The notes beneath the pieces were generated by a model. The model was given only the letters and a program-made list of their open reading frames with translations. It did no database searches and was not told where the DNA came from. Of a stretch of 59,649 nucleotides of DNA, positions 1-6,395 are shown piece after piece. Made by a program: the position numbers and the translations under genes. Source of the DNA: Latilactobacillus fuchuensis DSM 14340 = JCM 11249. GTDB taxonomy: Bacteria; Bacillota; Bacilli; Lactobacillales; Lactobacillaceae. The first letter of the stretch is position 1. Each line of letters opens with the position of its first letter. The DNA lies in assembly GCF_000615805.1 (NCBI RefSeq), contig NZ_BAMJ01000011.1, positions 1-59,649 of the forward strand. The letters are read 5' to 3'.

Positions 1-14
1 CGACTTTATTTTAG

Positions 15-635
15 CTAGTCTTTTCTATTTTATATTTAATTCAATTTGTAGATGAATCTGGTCACCAATTAAAGGCTAATCGTGTTCAAGTGGGTCAGCT
101 GAATGAAAAATATAGTGTTGTTCCAGATCAAATAGCAGGGTACACCTTATTAGATGAACAAAACGAATTAAATGGTATCTATCAGAATTATTACAATATT
201 TTAACATTGGTTTATCGGAAAACAGTGGATCAAGGGTCATTGACGACGCAATATGTTGATCAAAATGGACAAGCAATTATTGAATCGACAATCACTTCTG
301 GTGAAGTAGGATCGGCGTACGCAGTAACGGCAAAACAAATTAATGGTTATCAAGTGACTGGACAAAAAGTAATCAATGGTCAATATCGGAATGGTCAGCA
401 AACAATTCAGTTTGTTTATCAGAAAATTGCTAAACAAGTGACGACAGTAACCCCTAACAACAATCAGATTGTGAAGACGGCAACGTCGGACGCTAAATTG
501 ACATCTGATAAGCAAGTACCTACTAAAACAGCTAAGTTGCCACAAACTGGTCTGACTTCTAATGACAAGTTGGTTGGTATTGGGTTAACGGTCTCGATGT
601 TTGGATTGTTAGCTTTTATTGTTAAACGTTTTTAA
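15..635 (+). CDS. C-terminal part of an LPXTG-anchored MucBP surface protein (5' part missing or broken)
   Basis: The open frame starts right after an in-frame TAG at 12-14 and shows no ribosome binding site, so this is the tail of a larger or disrupted gene. From codon VDESG onward it reads as two MucBP repeats (the second is about 65 residues, starting near SLTTQYVDQNG), then a Thr/Lys-rich linker and a sorting signal: LPQTG, a hydrophobic stretch and a terminal KRF. This is what sortase A needs to link a protein to peptidoglycan. A GTG at 90 could serve as start, but it lies inside the first MucBP repeat and would give a product with no signal peptide. The residues before VDESG are unlike a MucBP repeat, so the 5' end is probably truncated by a rearrangement or by the edge of the assembled sequence. 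The sorting signal is seen directly; the surface role is family knowledge. Confidence 0.75.
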   Translation, partial: LVFSILYLIQFVDESGHQLKANRVQVGQLNEKYSVVPDQIAGYTLLDEQNELNGIYQNYYNILTLVYRKTVDQGSLTTQYVDQNGQAIIESTITSGEVGSAYAVTAKQINGYQVTGQKVINGQYRNGQQTIQFVYQKIAKQVTTVTPNNNQIVKTATSDAKLTSDKQVPTKTAKLPQTGLTSNDKLVGIGLTVSMFGLLAFIVKRF

Positions 636-649
636 ATTGAACTAATCGG

Positions 650-678
650 AAAGGCATCTTTTATTGAGGTGCTTTTTT
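650..678 (+). terminator. Rho-independent terminator after the LPXTG gene
   Basis: An AAAG(G)CATCTT arm pairs, with a bulge and wobbles, with GAGGTGCTTT and runs into six T. It lies 15 bases after the stop codon. Confidence 0.6.
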
Positions 679-687
679 AATTTGCAC

Positions 688-713
688 AAAAAAGGCCCGC
701 TTTTCAGCGGGTC
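688..713 (-). terminator. Minus-strand intrinsic terminator
   Basis: On the minus strand a CCCGC-TGAAAA-GCGGG hairpin is followed by CC and six T. No protein gene on the minus strand precedes it, so it must end a non-coding transcript coming from about 980-700. Confidence 0.7.
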
Positions 714-975
714 GAGTGTGTGTTTGAAAAAAGAGTAGGTGCTTGCTGGGGGTAGCAGCAAATCGAGTTAGCGGGGGTTGAACCCGCATCGACCAGCATT
801 GAATTTTCTTGGGAGGAATTTCAAATGAGGGAGGTCTGTCCTACCTGTTGGACGATAACTCATTGGTGGTACTAGTCAAGTTCTCTAGGGAAGGACTCGA
901 CTTAATCGCTCAGATGATTTCTTGGGGGAATTTATCTGATGTCTAAAGAATAACAACAAGTTATGAATTAAATAT
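688..975 (-). ncRNA. Candidate structured small RNA with anti-Shine-Dalgarno segments
   Basis: This 290-base stretch has no convincing protein gene, but on the minus strand it has a strong terminator and many local hairpins. Examples are AGTCGAGT pairing with ACTTGACT, GCGGG with CCCGC around a TTCAACC loop, and TTGCTG with CAGCAA. Two similar C-rich segments, AAATTCCCCCAAGAAA and AAATTCCTCCCAAGAAA, look like unpaired anti-Shine-Dalgarno motifs of Gram-positive regulatory RNAs. The second is part of an 18-nt stretch (TCATTTGAAATTCCTCCC) exactly complementary to bases 3785-3802, the ribosome binding site and start codon of the WxL gene. A weak promoter (TTGACC, 17 bases, TTTCAA) sits near 1014-986, so the 5' end is uncertain. 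I do not recognise it as tmRNA, RNase P, SRP or a T-box. Existence is inferred from the terminator and structure. Confidence 0.45.
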
Positions 976-1102
976 GAACAAACTATTGAAAATCTGCTAA
1001 GAATTAAGGGTCAAAAAATGTTTTACAACGAGTGTCTTTGTTTGCTTATTAAAAGTAAGACGTTTACACTTTAGTTATTCATTAATCAAAGGGGACTTAA
1101 TC

Positions 1103-1744
1103 ATGACAACTGTATTAATTTTAGGGGCACACGGTCAGATTGCGCAACTCGCACGCGAACAATTATTGACACAGACCGATAGCCAATTGAAGCTATTTTT
1201 ACGCAAGGCCAATCGTCTTTCAATCCGCGATGTCCAGCGTGAACAAATCATTGAAGGCAACACGACTAATCAAGCTGCTTTGGTAGCCGCGATGACCGGT
1301 GTCGAAGTCGTCTACGCCAATTTGGCTGGGAGCAACATTGAACAACAGGCCCAGAGTGTGGTGACCGCGATGCAATCAGCTGGGGTTAAACGGTTGATTT
1401 GGATCTCGACACTCGGTATTTATGACGAAGTACCAGGCCGTTATGGTCAATGGAATCATCAAATGTTGGATAACGGCTATTTGCCAACCTATGCTGCCGC
1501 GGCTAAAGTCATCGAAGAATCTGATTTAGACTACACGATTATTCGCCCAGCTTGGTTAGACAACCATGATGAAATTGATTACGAAATCACGCATCGTCAC
1601 GATCAATTTAAAGGAACCGAAGTGTCACGCAAGAGTATTGCCGCCTTAGTGACTCACCTGATTCAAAACCCAACGGAAGCCAACCGCGATTCACTAGGCG
1701 TCAACAAACCCAATACAGAAGGCGACAAACCGAAATGGTATTAA
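1103..1744 (+). CDS. NAD(P)-binding, NmrA/SDR-like oxidoreductase
   Basis: A 213-aa cytoplasmic protein with an N-terminal Rossmann signature, VLILGAHGQIAQLAREQL, and the usual short-chain-dehydrogenase-like order: beta strand with I-E-G-N-T, then VVYANLAG, then LIWISTLGIYDE, then a YTIIRPAWL segment. This is the atypical SDR group of small NAD(P)H-binding proteins related to NmrA and flavin reductases. The classical YxxxK catalytic pair is not evident, so it may be a redox sensor or quinone/flavin reductase rather than a typical SDR; substrate unknown. ATG 1103 follows AAAGGGGAC at a good distance. It is monocistronic, and two palindromic repeats follow its stop codon. Confidence 0.8.
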   Translation: MTTVLILGAHGQIAQLAREQLLTQTDSQLKLFLRKANRLSIRDVQREQIIEGNTTNQAALVAAMTGVEVVYANLAGSNIEQQAQSVVTAMQSAGVKRLIWISTLGIYDEVPGRYGQWNHQMLDNGYLPTYAAAAKVIEESDLDYTIIRPAWLDNHDEIDYEITHRHDQFKGTEVSRKSIAALVTHLIQNPTEANRDSLGVNKPNTEGDKPKWY

Positions 1745-1747
1745 ACA

Positions 1748-1862
1748 GAGCGTTGACTTGAGCGGTTAATCTTCGAGCATAACCTAAAAATAATCATTAT
1801 GGTGGTTTTACCATGATGATTATTTTGTAGTTAGGCGGAGAAGATTGCTCGAGAAACGCGTT
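1748..1862. repeat. Palindromic intergenic repeat, copy A
   Basis: About 115 bp. Outer arms (CTTGAGC..AATCTTC against GAAGATT..GCTCGAG) enclose conserved AACCTA/TAGTTAGGC blocks and an inner stem AATAATCATTATGGT / ACCATGATGATTATT. It begins 4 bases after a stop codon. It belongs to the family also found at 1867, 9765, 9893, 15197, 15326 and 45276. Confidence 0.8.
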
Positions 1863-1866
1863 TATA

Positions 1867-1984
1867 GTGCGAATCGAACTGATTAGGCTTTGAGGATTAA
1901 CCTAGGCATAATGATTATGGTTGGTTTTTAACCATGATTGTAATATCGTAGTTAACCGGAAGAGGCTACTTGAGGAACACGTTT
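1867..1984. repeat. Palindromic intergenic repeat, copy B
   Basis: Its outer sequence (GGCTTTGAGGATTAACCTA and GTAGTTAACCGGAAGAGG) is nearly the same as in copy E at 15197, while the inner hairpin (TAATGATTATGGTTGG / AACCATGATTGTAAT) differs. It forms a tandem pair with copy A. Confidence 0.75.
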
Positions 1985-1991
1985 CAAGACA

Positions 1992-2056
1992 GATTGTTGA
2001 CTCGAGCACAATCTAAAAATATTTAGCGTTAATGATTCAATCGTATTTTTATAGTA
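1992..2056. repeat. Degenerate partial copy of the palindromic repeat
   Basis: Retains GTTGACTCGAGCACAATCTAAAAAT and a weak inner stem ending TATTTTTATAG, but lacks the conserved right outer arm. Confidence 0.45.
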
Positions 2057-2061
2057 TATAT

Positions 2062-2108
2062 ATTCAAAAGGGACGTCATTTTATTTGAAATGACGTCCCT
2101 TTTTGAAT
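2062..2108. terminator. Strong bidirectional terminator
   Basis: A 20-bp perfect arm, starting ATTCAAAAGGGACGTCATTT, pairs with its inverse around a 6-base loop, giving T-runs on both strands. It isolates the upstream gene from the WxL cluster. The following 430 bases to 2544 are AT-rich and hold only the palindromic sites listed next. Confidence 0.8.
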
Positions 2109-2195
2109 GTATCGGTGCAACAGAAACAAAAAATAGATAAATCTTTGAAAACAGAAAAAATAGTTAATGTGATATACATCATTTGATTGTTCGGC

Positions 2196-2355
2196 TTGTA
2201 ACTTAAGAGTTGTGACGCTATCAATTAATTATAGATTACACCATTAACCTAATTAATTCAACCTATTAATAATCCCTGTACAATAACATTTATGATAATG
2301 TTAAATTAACTTAATTAATATTTTCATTATACGTTCATAACTCTTGAGTTATGAA
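2196..2355 (+). promoter_or_regulatory. Two related palindromic operator candidates upstream of the WxL cluster
   Basis: Site 2 (2334-2355) is a perfect 10-2-10 inverted repeat with arms TTCATAACTC and GAGTTATGAA. Site 1 (2196-2215), TTGTAACTTAAGAGTTGTGA, is an imperfect version. Both are followed by a similar extension (GAGTTGTGACGCTATCAA against GAGTTATGAAACTATTGA), so a block of about 30 bases appears duplicated 138 bases apart. They lie 190-350 bases before the first WxL-cluster gene and could bind the cluster's MarR protein or another regulator; the binder is not known. Confidence 0.45.
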
Positions 2356-2544
2356 ACTATTGAGCAATGCAACTATTAACCAGTTAATAGGGGTACTTCT
2401 TTAATAAAATTAAGGGGTATCTACAGGCCTTATTAGTTGTGCGCCGTTTAATAGACAGTGATTTAATGTGAAATGATGTACATAGTTAAATATGGATTTA
2501 ACGGAATTGTTGATTTAAATCAGAAATAAGATTGAGGGATTAAT

Positions 2545-3581
2545 ATGCAGATTAAAAAGAGTACCTGGGGTTTGATGATTGGGTTGTTTGGCTTAATGTT
2601 ATTCGCAAACGTGCAAACAGCTTTTGCGAAAGAGGCCAGATGGATTTTGAAGTTCAGATGGTGCCAGCCAACAGTCAAGTCAATCGAGAGAATCACTTCT
2701 TTGATTTAGGTTTGGATGAAGGCCAGAAAGAAACGATTCAAGTTAAATTACGGAACTTTGGTAATAAAACGATTAAGGTCCAGTCGTCACTCAATAACGC
2801 AATCACTCAAATCGGCGGCGGGATTATCTACCGGCCAACTGAAGTCGGTATTATCCGGGAGACCCAACAGACTTTGATGGACGTCGCCGCAATTAAAAAA
2901 GCGGATCAAACAATCACAATCGAACCAAACGCTGAAAAAATCGTTAGTGCGACCGTTAAAATGCCAGAAGGTCAAACCAACGGGATGATTTATGGGGCGT
3001 GGCATTTCATCGAATACGGCAAAAAGGATAGCGGTAAAAATTCGAGTATTTCGGGGAATTACGCTTATAACATTGGTGTCATGTTACGCGGTCAGAATTA
3101 TAAGGTTTATCCAGAATTGAAATACCAAACAGTTGAACCAATCGTTAAAAATGGTCATCCAGCATTGGGGATTCAACTCAACAACGTGAAGGCGATGGCG
3201 ATTAAGAATGCCCAAGTCAAAGCCGTGATTTATCGCCAAGGGTTGTTTAAAAGCAAACGGGTTTATCAAACGACGAATGTTGATGTCGCGCCTAATTCAG
3301 AGTTTACCGTGCCGATTTCTTGGGGTTATGATCAGATGAAACCGGGCAAATATACCGTCGATGTGGCAGTTAATGGTAAGAGCTACTGGAACCTATTACC
3401 AATGACTTGGCATTTTAAGAAGACGATTACGGTGAACAGCCAACAAGCGAATAAAATTAATAAAGAATCGATTCAGAAACCAGCCAACAAATGGGCGTAT
3501 GTCGCGACGGCCAGTGGGGTATTGATGTTAGTTTCATTCGGATTGATCTTTAGAGCACTTAGATTAACGAGGGGGCAATAA
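2545..3581 (+). pseudogene. DUF916/DUF3324-type WxL-cluster protein, frameshifted after the signal peptide
   Basis: ATG 2545 (weak site GAGGGAT) opens a typical signal peptide: MQIKKS, a hydrophobic core, then ANVQTAFAKEA. That frame then fails, while the mature protein continues one base out of frame from about 2637: MDFEVQMVPANSQV, a FFDLGLDEGQKETIQV block, and a C-terminal membrane helix (about residues 285-305) with a basic tail. Restoring one C in the CC at 2636-2637 gives the continuous reading AFA-KEAQMDFEVQ, a good signal-peptidase junction. DUF916 proteins bind peptidoglycan and partner WxL proteins in surface complexes. It is followed directly by a small membrane protein and the WxL gene. 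Without the lost base, an internal ATG at 2640 would give a form lacking a signal peptide. It is either a recent pseudogene or a sequencing error. Confidence 0.75.
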
Positions 3582-3583
3582 GC

Positions 3584-3736
3584 ATGCAACGATTATTAGA
3601 CCGGTGGGGCGCTAAAAGATTACGGTTGGTCACGTTTGTTTTATCAGGGACGTTAACTATTTGGTTTGCGATTGCCTTATTCTTAGCGATTAAAACGTAT
3701 CTTGACTTACAAAGAATTACGATTATCACCATGTAA
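3584..3736 (+). CDS. Small single-span membrane protein of the WxL cluster
   Basis: A 50-aa protein starting MQRLLDRWGAKRLR, with one hydrophobic helix (about residues 16-38, LVTFVLSGTLTIWFAIALFL) and a short polar tail. ATG 3584 is three bases after the DUF916 stop and follows GAGGGGGC, so it is translated with that gene. I do not recognise the family; the position between DUF916 and WxL genes suggests a role in assembling or anchoring the complex (inference). Confidence 0.65.
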   Translation: MQRLLDRWGAKRLRLVTFVLSGTLTIWFAIALFLAIKTYLDLQRITIITM

Positions 3737-3784
3737 CACAGTTCAGGGGGTTGGGTGGGCAGCGAAGCAAAAAAATAGTTCAAA

Positions 3785-3802
3785 GGGAGGAATTTCAAAT
3801 GA
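3785..3802 (+). promoter_or_regulatory. RBS and start of the WxL gene, complementary to the candidate small RNA
   Basis: GGGAGGAATTTCAAATGA covers the Shine-Dalgarno sequence and ATG. The same 18 bases occur at 811-828, so a transcript from the minus strand there would pair with it perfectly. Confidence 0.6.
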
Positions 3803-4650
3803 AATTCACAAAAGTAACAAGCACCGTATTGGCAGGGGCAACACTATTATCAATCTTGGCACCAACCGCATCATTCGCAGCAACAACGGACAATGGTGGT
3901 ACACCATTACCAATGACTGATACAACGGATGCCGCAATCTCATTCGGGGATAACGACGACAATGGTAATACTGGCTATTTAAGATTACAAATGGTTCCGC
4001 ATACCTTAGATTTTGGTAACCATGCTAAGTATGATGCTAAACATTCAAACTTTAACGCTGCAGGCGCTAACTTAGGTGTGATTGGCAACGATACACATGC
4101 TTCATACGACCAACAAGACAGCAACAAAACTGAAACATTAACAACAAGTGATAAAAAATTAGCGACTGTTAATGGCACTGCTTGGGCAACCGTTGTTGAT
4201 AAACAAGTCGCTAATCCTGAATTAGTAGATAATACTGATCCAACTACGCCAGTTCCTGGTAAATCTGGTAAATGGGCATTAACTGTTTCATCTGATGGGA
4301 CTGGTTTAGTGGCGGGTAGTCATACTGTTGCTGGCGCAAATTTGGTATTCGCTAATACGCAATATGGTCGGACAGCTGATATCTACGGTTTAACCAACCA
4401 AGATCAAGATAACGATAAATATGTAGCTGCTGGCACAACTGATGCAACATTTGTTAAATCAGTTAGCTTAGACCTAAGTACTGCCAAGGAAGAAAAACCC
4501 GTTGGTAGTGCCGTTGAAAATGCGGGCGATGGCGCTAACGTCTTCGGCTGGAAACCAAGTGATATTAGTTTAGCATTAAACGGTTCACAAGATGTTACTA
4601 CTGGTGAATACCACGCTGGTTTAACTTGGACTTTGAATTCAACTATCTAA
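3799..4650 (+). CDS. WxL-domain surface protein
   Basis: A 283-aa secreted protein. The signal peptide is MKFTKVTSTVLAGATLLSIL..ASFA, cut before ATTDNGG. The mature part is acidic and rich in Asn/Asp/Thr, with DUF916-partner features: LRLQMVPHTLDFGNH near the start, the first WxL motif in KWALTVSSD (near residue 155) and the second in LTWTLNSTI at the extreme C terminus. WxL domains bind peptidoglycan non-covalently and assemble with DUF916 proteins. The start is fixed by GGGAGG nine bases upstream; longer in-frame versions lack a signal peptide. It lies between two DUF916 genes, and a hairpin without a T-run follows it. Translation could be blocked by the candidate antisense small RNA at 688-975. 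Confidence 0.9.
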   Translation: MKFTKVTSTVLAGATLLSILAPTASFAATTDNGGTPLPMTDTTDAAISFGDNDDNGNTGYLRLQMVPHTLDFGNHAKYDAKHSNFNAAGANLGVIGNDTHASYDQQDSNKTETLTTSDKKLATVNGTAWATVVDKQVANPELVDNTDPTTPVPGKSGKWALTVSSDGTGLVAGSHTVAGANLVFANTQYGRTADIYGLTNQDQDNDKYVAAGTTDATFVKSVSLDLSTAKEEKPVGSAVENAGDGANVFGWKPSDISLALNGSQDVTTGEYHAGLTWTLNSTI

Positions 4651-4681
4651 TTTAAAAACATGTAGTATTAATGACTTTCTG

Positions 4682-4711
4682 ACGCCAATCAGTTTAGGGA
4701 CTGGTTGGCGT
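4682..4711 (+). other. 11-bp hairpin between the WxL and DUF916 genes
   Basis: ACGCCAATCAG pairs with CTGGTTGGCGT around TTTAGGGA. No T-run follows, so it is more likely an mRNA-stabilising or processing element than a full terminator; it could keep WxL message levels above those of the downstream gene (inference). Confidence 0.5.
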
Positions 4712-4740
4712 TATACATAGGTGGCGGGGGGATTGAAAAC

Positions 4741-5787
4741 GTGCTGAAACAACAGCGGCTCTTAAAATTAAGCGGTCAACTAATCATTGGCTTGGGCATC
4801 TTGTTAGTGATGACGGGTTCGGTCTCCGCCAAAGCCAAAAAACAATCGGTGGAGGTGCCAGCTGAATCGAAGGCGACTTTCATGTTAATGCCAGAGTTAC
4901 CGAAAGATAATCTTGGGGGAGAACATCTCGGGTACTTTAATTTAAAGCTTAAAAAAGGTCAAAAACGGACCGTGCGTTTGAAAGTGTTTAATCCAACCAG
5001 TCAAGCGTTGACGATTTACGGTCAAGTCGAGGATGCGACGACTTTGGATAACGGGGTCGTTGATTATCTAGGAACAAAATCAATTGATCGCCAGTTGTTA
5101 CCGCAACCGGGCAGTCAATTGGTGCAAGTGCCGGCTAAAACCACGCTACCGGCGAATGCCACTCAGTGGGTGACGGTCACCGTTCAAGCGCCGAAGAACG
5201 GGTTCAAAGGTCAAAAAGCGACTGCGATTAATCTCAGTGCGAATCAAATCGCGAAACAAACGGCGGTTCAAAACCACTATGTTTACGCGATTGGCTTGAT
5301 TCTAAACGGTCAAAAATTGGCTAAAAAGGCTTATCAACAGATTCAATCACCAGGCATTAAAACGCGCTTTGTAAAACAACATCGGGCCGCAATTAGTGTC
5401 AAAATTGCGAATCCTGATCCGGTCTATCTCAAAAAAGCGGCCATTAAGGTCAACTTACAAAATCAAAAATGGTCGTTGATTCAATACCAACAACAATGGA
5501 CGAATCGTAAGATCGCACCTAGCTCTAGTTTTTATGCCGATGTGCCATTAGGCGGCAAACGGTTAGTATCAGGGGCTTATCGACTGACGTTGACCGTTAA
5601 GAGTTCGGGTAATACCAAAACGCTGCATAAATACGTCCAGATTACCAAGGGCCAAGCGCACTATATTAATCGGTACAACTATGCTTACCTGAAGAATCGG
5701 AACGTGCTTATCGTTAGCGCTGTTTTGCTGGTTGGTTTAATCGGCGGATGGCTGATTTATCGGAAACACAAGCACCATCAAATTTAA
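4741..5787 (+). CDS. DUF916/DUF3324 WxL-complex protein, membrane anchored
   Basis: A 348-aa protein starting at GTG 4741, with GGCGGGGGG upstream. It has an N-terminal signal peptide (LIIGLGILLVMTGSVSAKA), the DUF916 peptidoglycan-binding region (about 40-170, including LGYFNLKLKKGQKRTVRLKV), the DUF3324 region (about 180-300), and a C-terminal transmembrane helix (VLIVSAVLLVGLIGGWLIY) with a basic tail RKHKHHQI. Such proteins hold WxL proteins at the cell wall. It is intact, unlike the paralogue at 2545, so the WxL complex may still have a working anchor. It is probably co-transcribed with the WxL gene. Confidence 0.88.
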   Translation: MLKQQRLLKLSGQLIIGLGILLVMTGSVSAKAKKQSVEVPAESKATFMLMPELPKDNLGGEHLGYFNLKLKKGQKRTVRLKVFNPTSQALTIYGQVEDATTLDNGVVDYLGTKSIDRQLLPQPGSQLVQVPAKTTLPANATQWVTVTVQAPKNGFKGQKATAINLSANQIAKQTAVQNHYVYAIGLILNGQKLAKKAYQQIQSPGIKTRFVKQHRAAISVKIANPDPVYLKKAAIKVNLQNQKWSLIQYQQQWTNRKIAPSSSFYADVPLGGKRLVSGAYRLTLTVKSSGNTKTLHKYVQITKGQAHYINRYNYAYLKNRNVLIVSAVLLVGLIGGWLIYRKHKHHQI

Positions 5788-5863
5788 CAGTGATTAACAG
5801 TCGTTTTAGCAATGATTCGGGAGAAAGCAATGTTGAAGCAACTAGTCAGAGAGATGATAAAAA

Positions 5864-6301
5864 ATGGGGAAAAAAAACAATCAGTATCAGCGTTATTTAG
5901 ACGGCTACGCAATGATTAACAAATTAGAAATGAATTTGGATGCTATTGCGAGAGAACAAGCCATGAGTTTTGGCCAATATTTGATTTTAAAACAAATTAT
6001 TGAAGAACATTGCGATGAACCAACCTTGTTGGCGGATACGTTTGGGGTCTCACGACCGGCAATGTCGCGTAAATTAAACAGTCTTTTTGGGACTGGCAAA
6101 GTCATTAAGAAACGCAATCAAACCGATGCGGATCAACGCAAAGTGATTATTCAGGCAACGGTTGCGGGCCAGCAGGCATTGATAACGTTGAATGCGGCTT
6201 ACCGTCAGTGGCTGTCCACTGAATTGCCAGACGGTGAGGATTATCAGCAACTATTCGATCAATTTATTCAACAAACCAAGCCACTCGCTGTGGGGCATTA
6301 G
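5864..6301 (+). CDS. MarR-family transcriptional regulator
   Basis: A 145-aa winged-helix protein. The helix-turn-helix lies at about 53-75 (TLLADTFGVSRPAMSRKLNSL), followed by the wing KRNQTDADQRKVIIQATVAGQQAL, which carries the DxR-type wing signature (DADQRK). MarR proteins bind short palindromes as dimers. Placed inside the surface cluster in the same direction, it may control it, and the palindromes at 2196-2355 are candidate targets (inference). ATG 5864 follows AGAGAG closely. Confidence 0.85.
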   Translation: MGKKNNQYQRYLDGYAMINKLEMNLDAIAREQAMSFGQYLILKQIIEEHCDEPTLLADTFGVSRPAMSRKLNSLFGTGKVIKKRNQTDADQRKVIIQATVAGQQALITLNAAYRQWLSTELPDGEDYQQLFDQFIQQTKPLAVGH

Positions 6302-6395
6302 ATATAGGAGTTAAATGATGAAATCGCGTATTTGAGTTTGATTGAAAAGTGATCGTAATGAGTAATGATTAGTGAATATGAATGGGGTGGCTTCT

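Noticed and set aside
715-960. tmRNA, tRNA or T-box leader in the structured region
   Set aside because: A T-arm-like GCGGGTTCAACCCCCGC and a GGTGGTAC were noticed, but there is no acceptor stem with CCA, no tag ORF, and no AGGGTGGNACCGCG box or downstream synthetase gene.
1748-2056. CRISPR array
   Set aside because: Units are only two or three, about 115 bp, internally palindromic, and have no constant-length spacers or cas genes.
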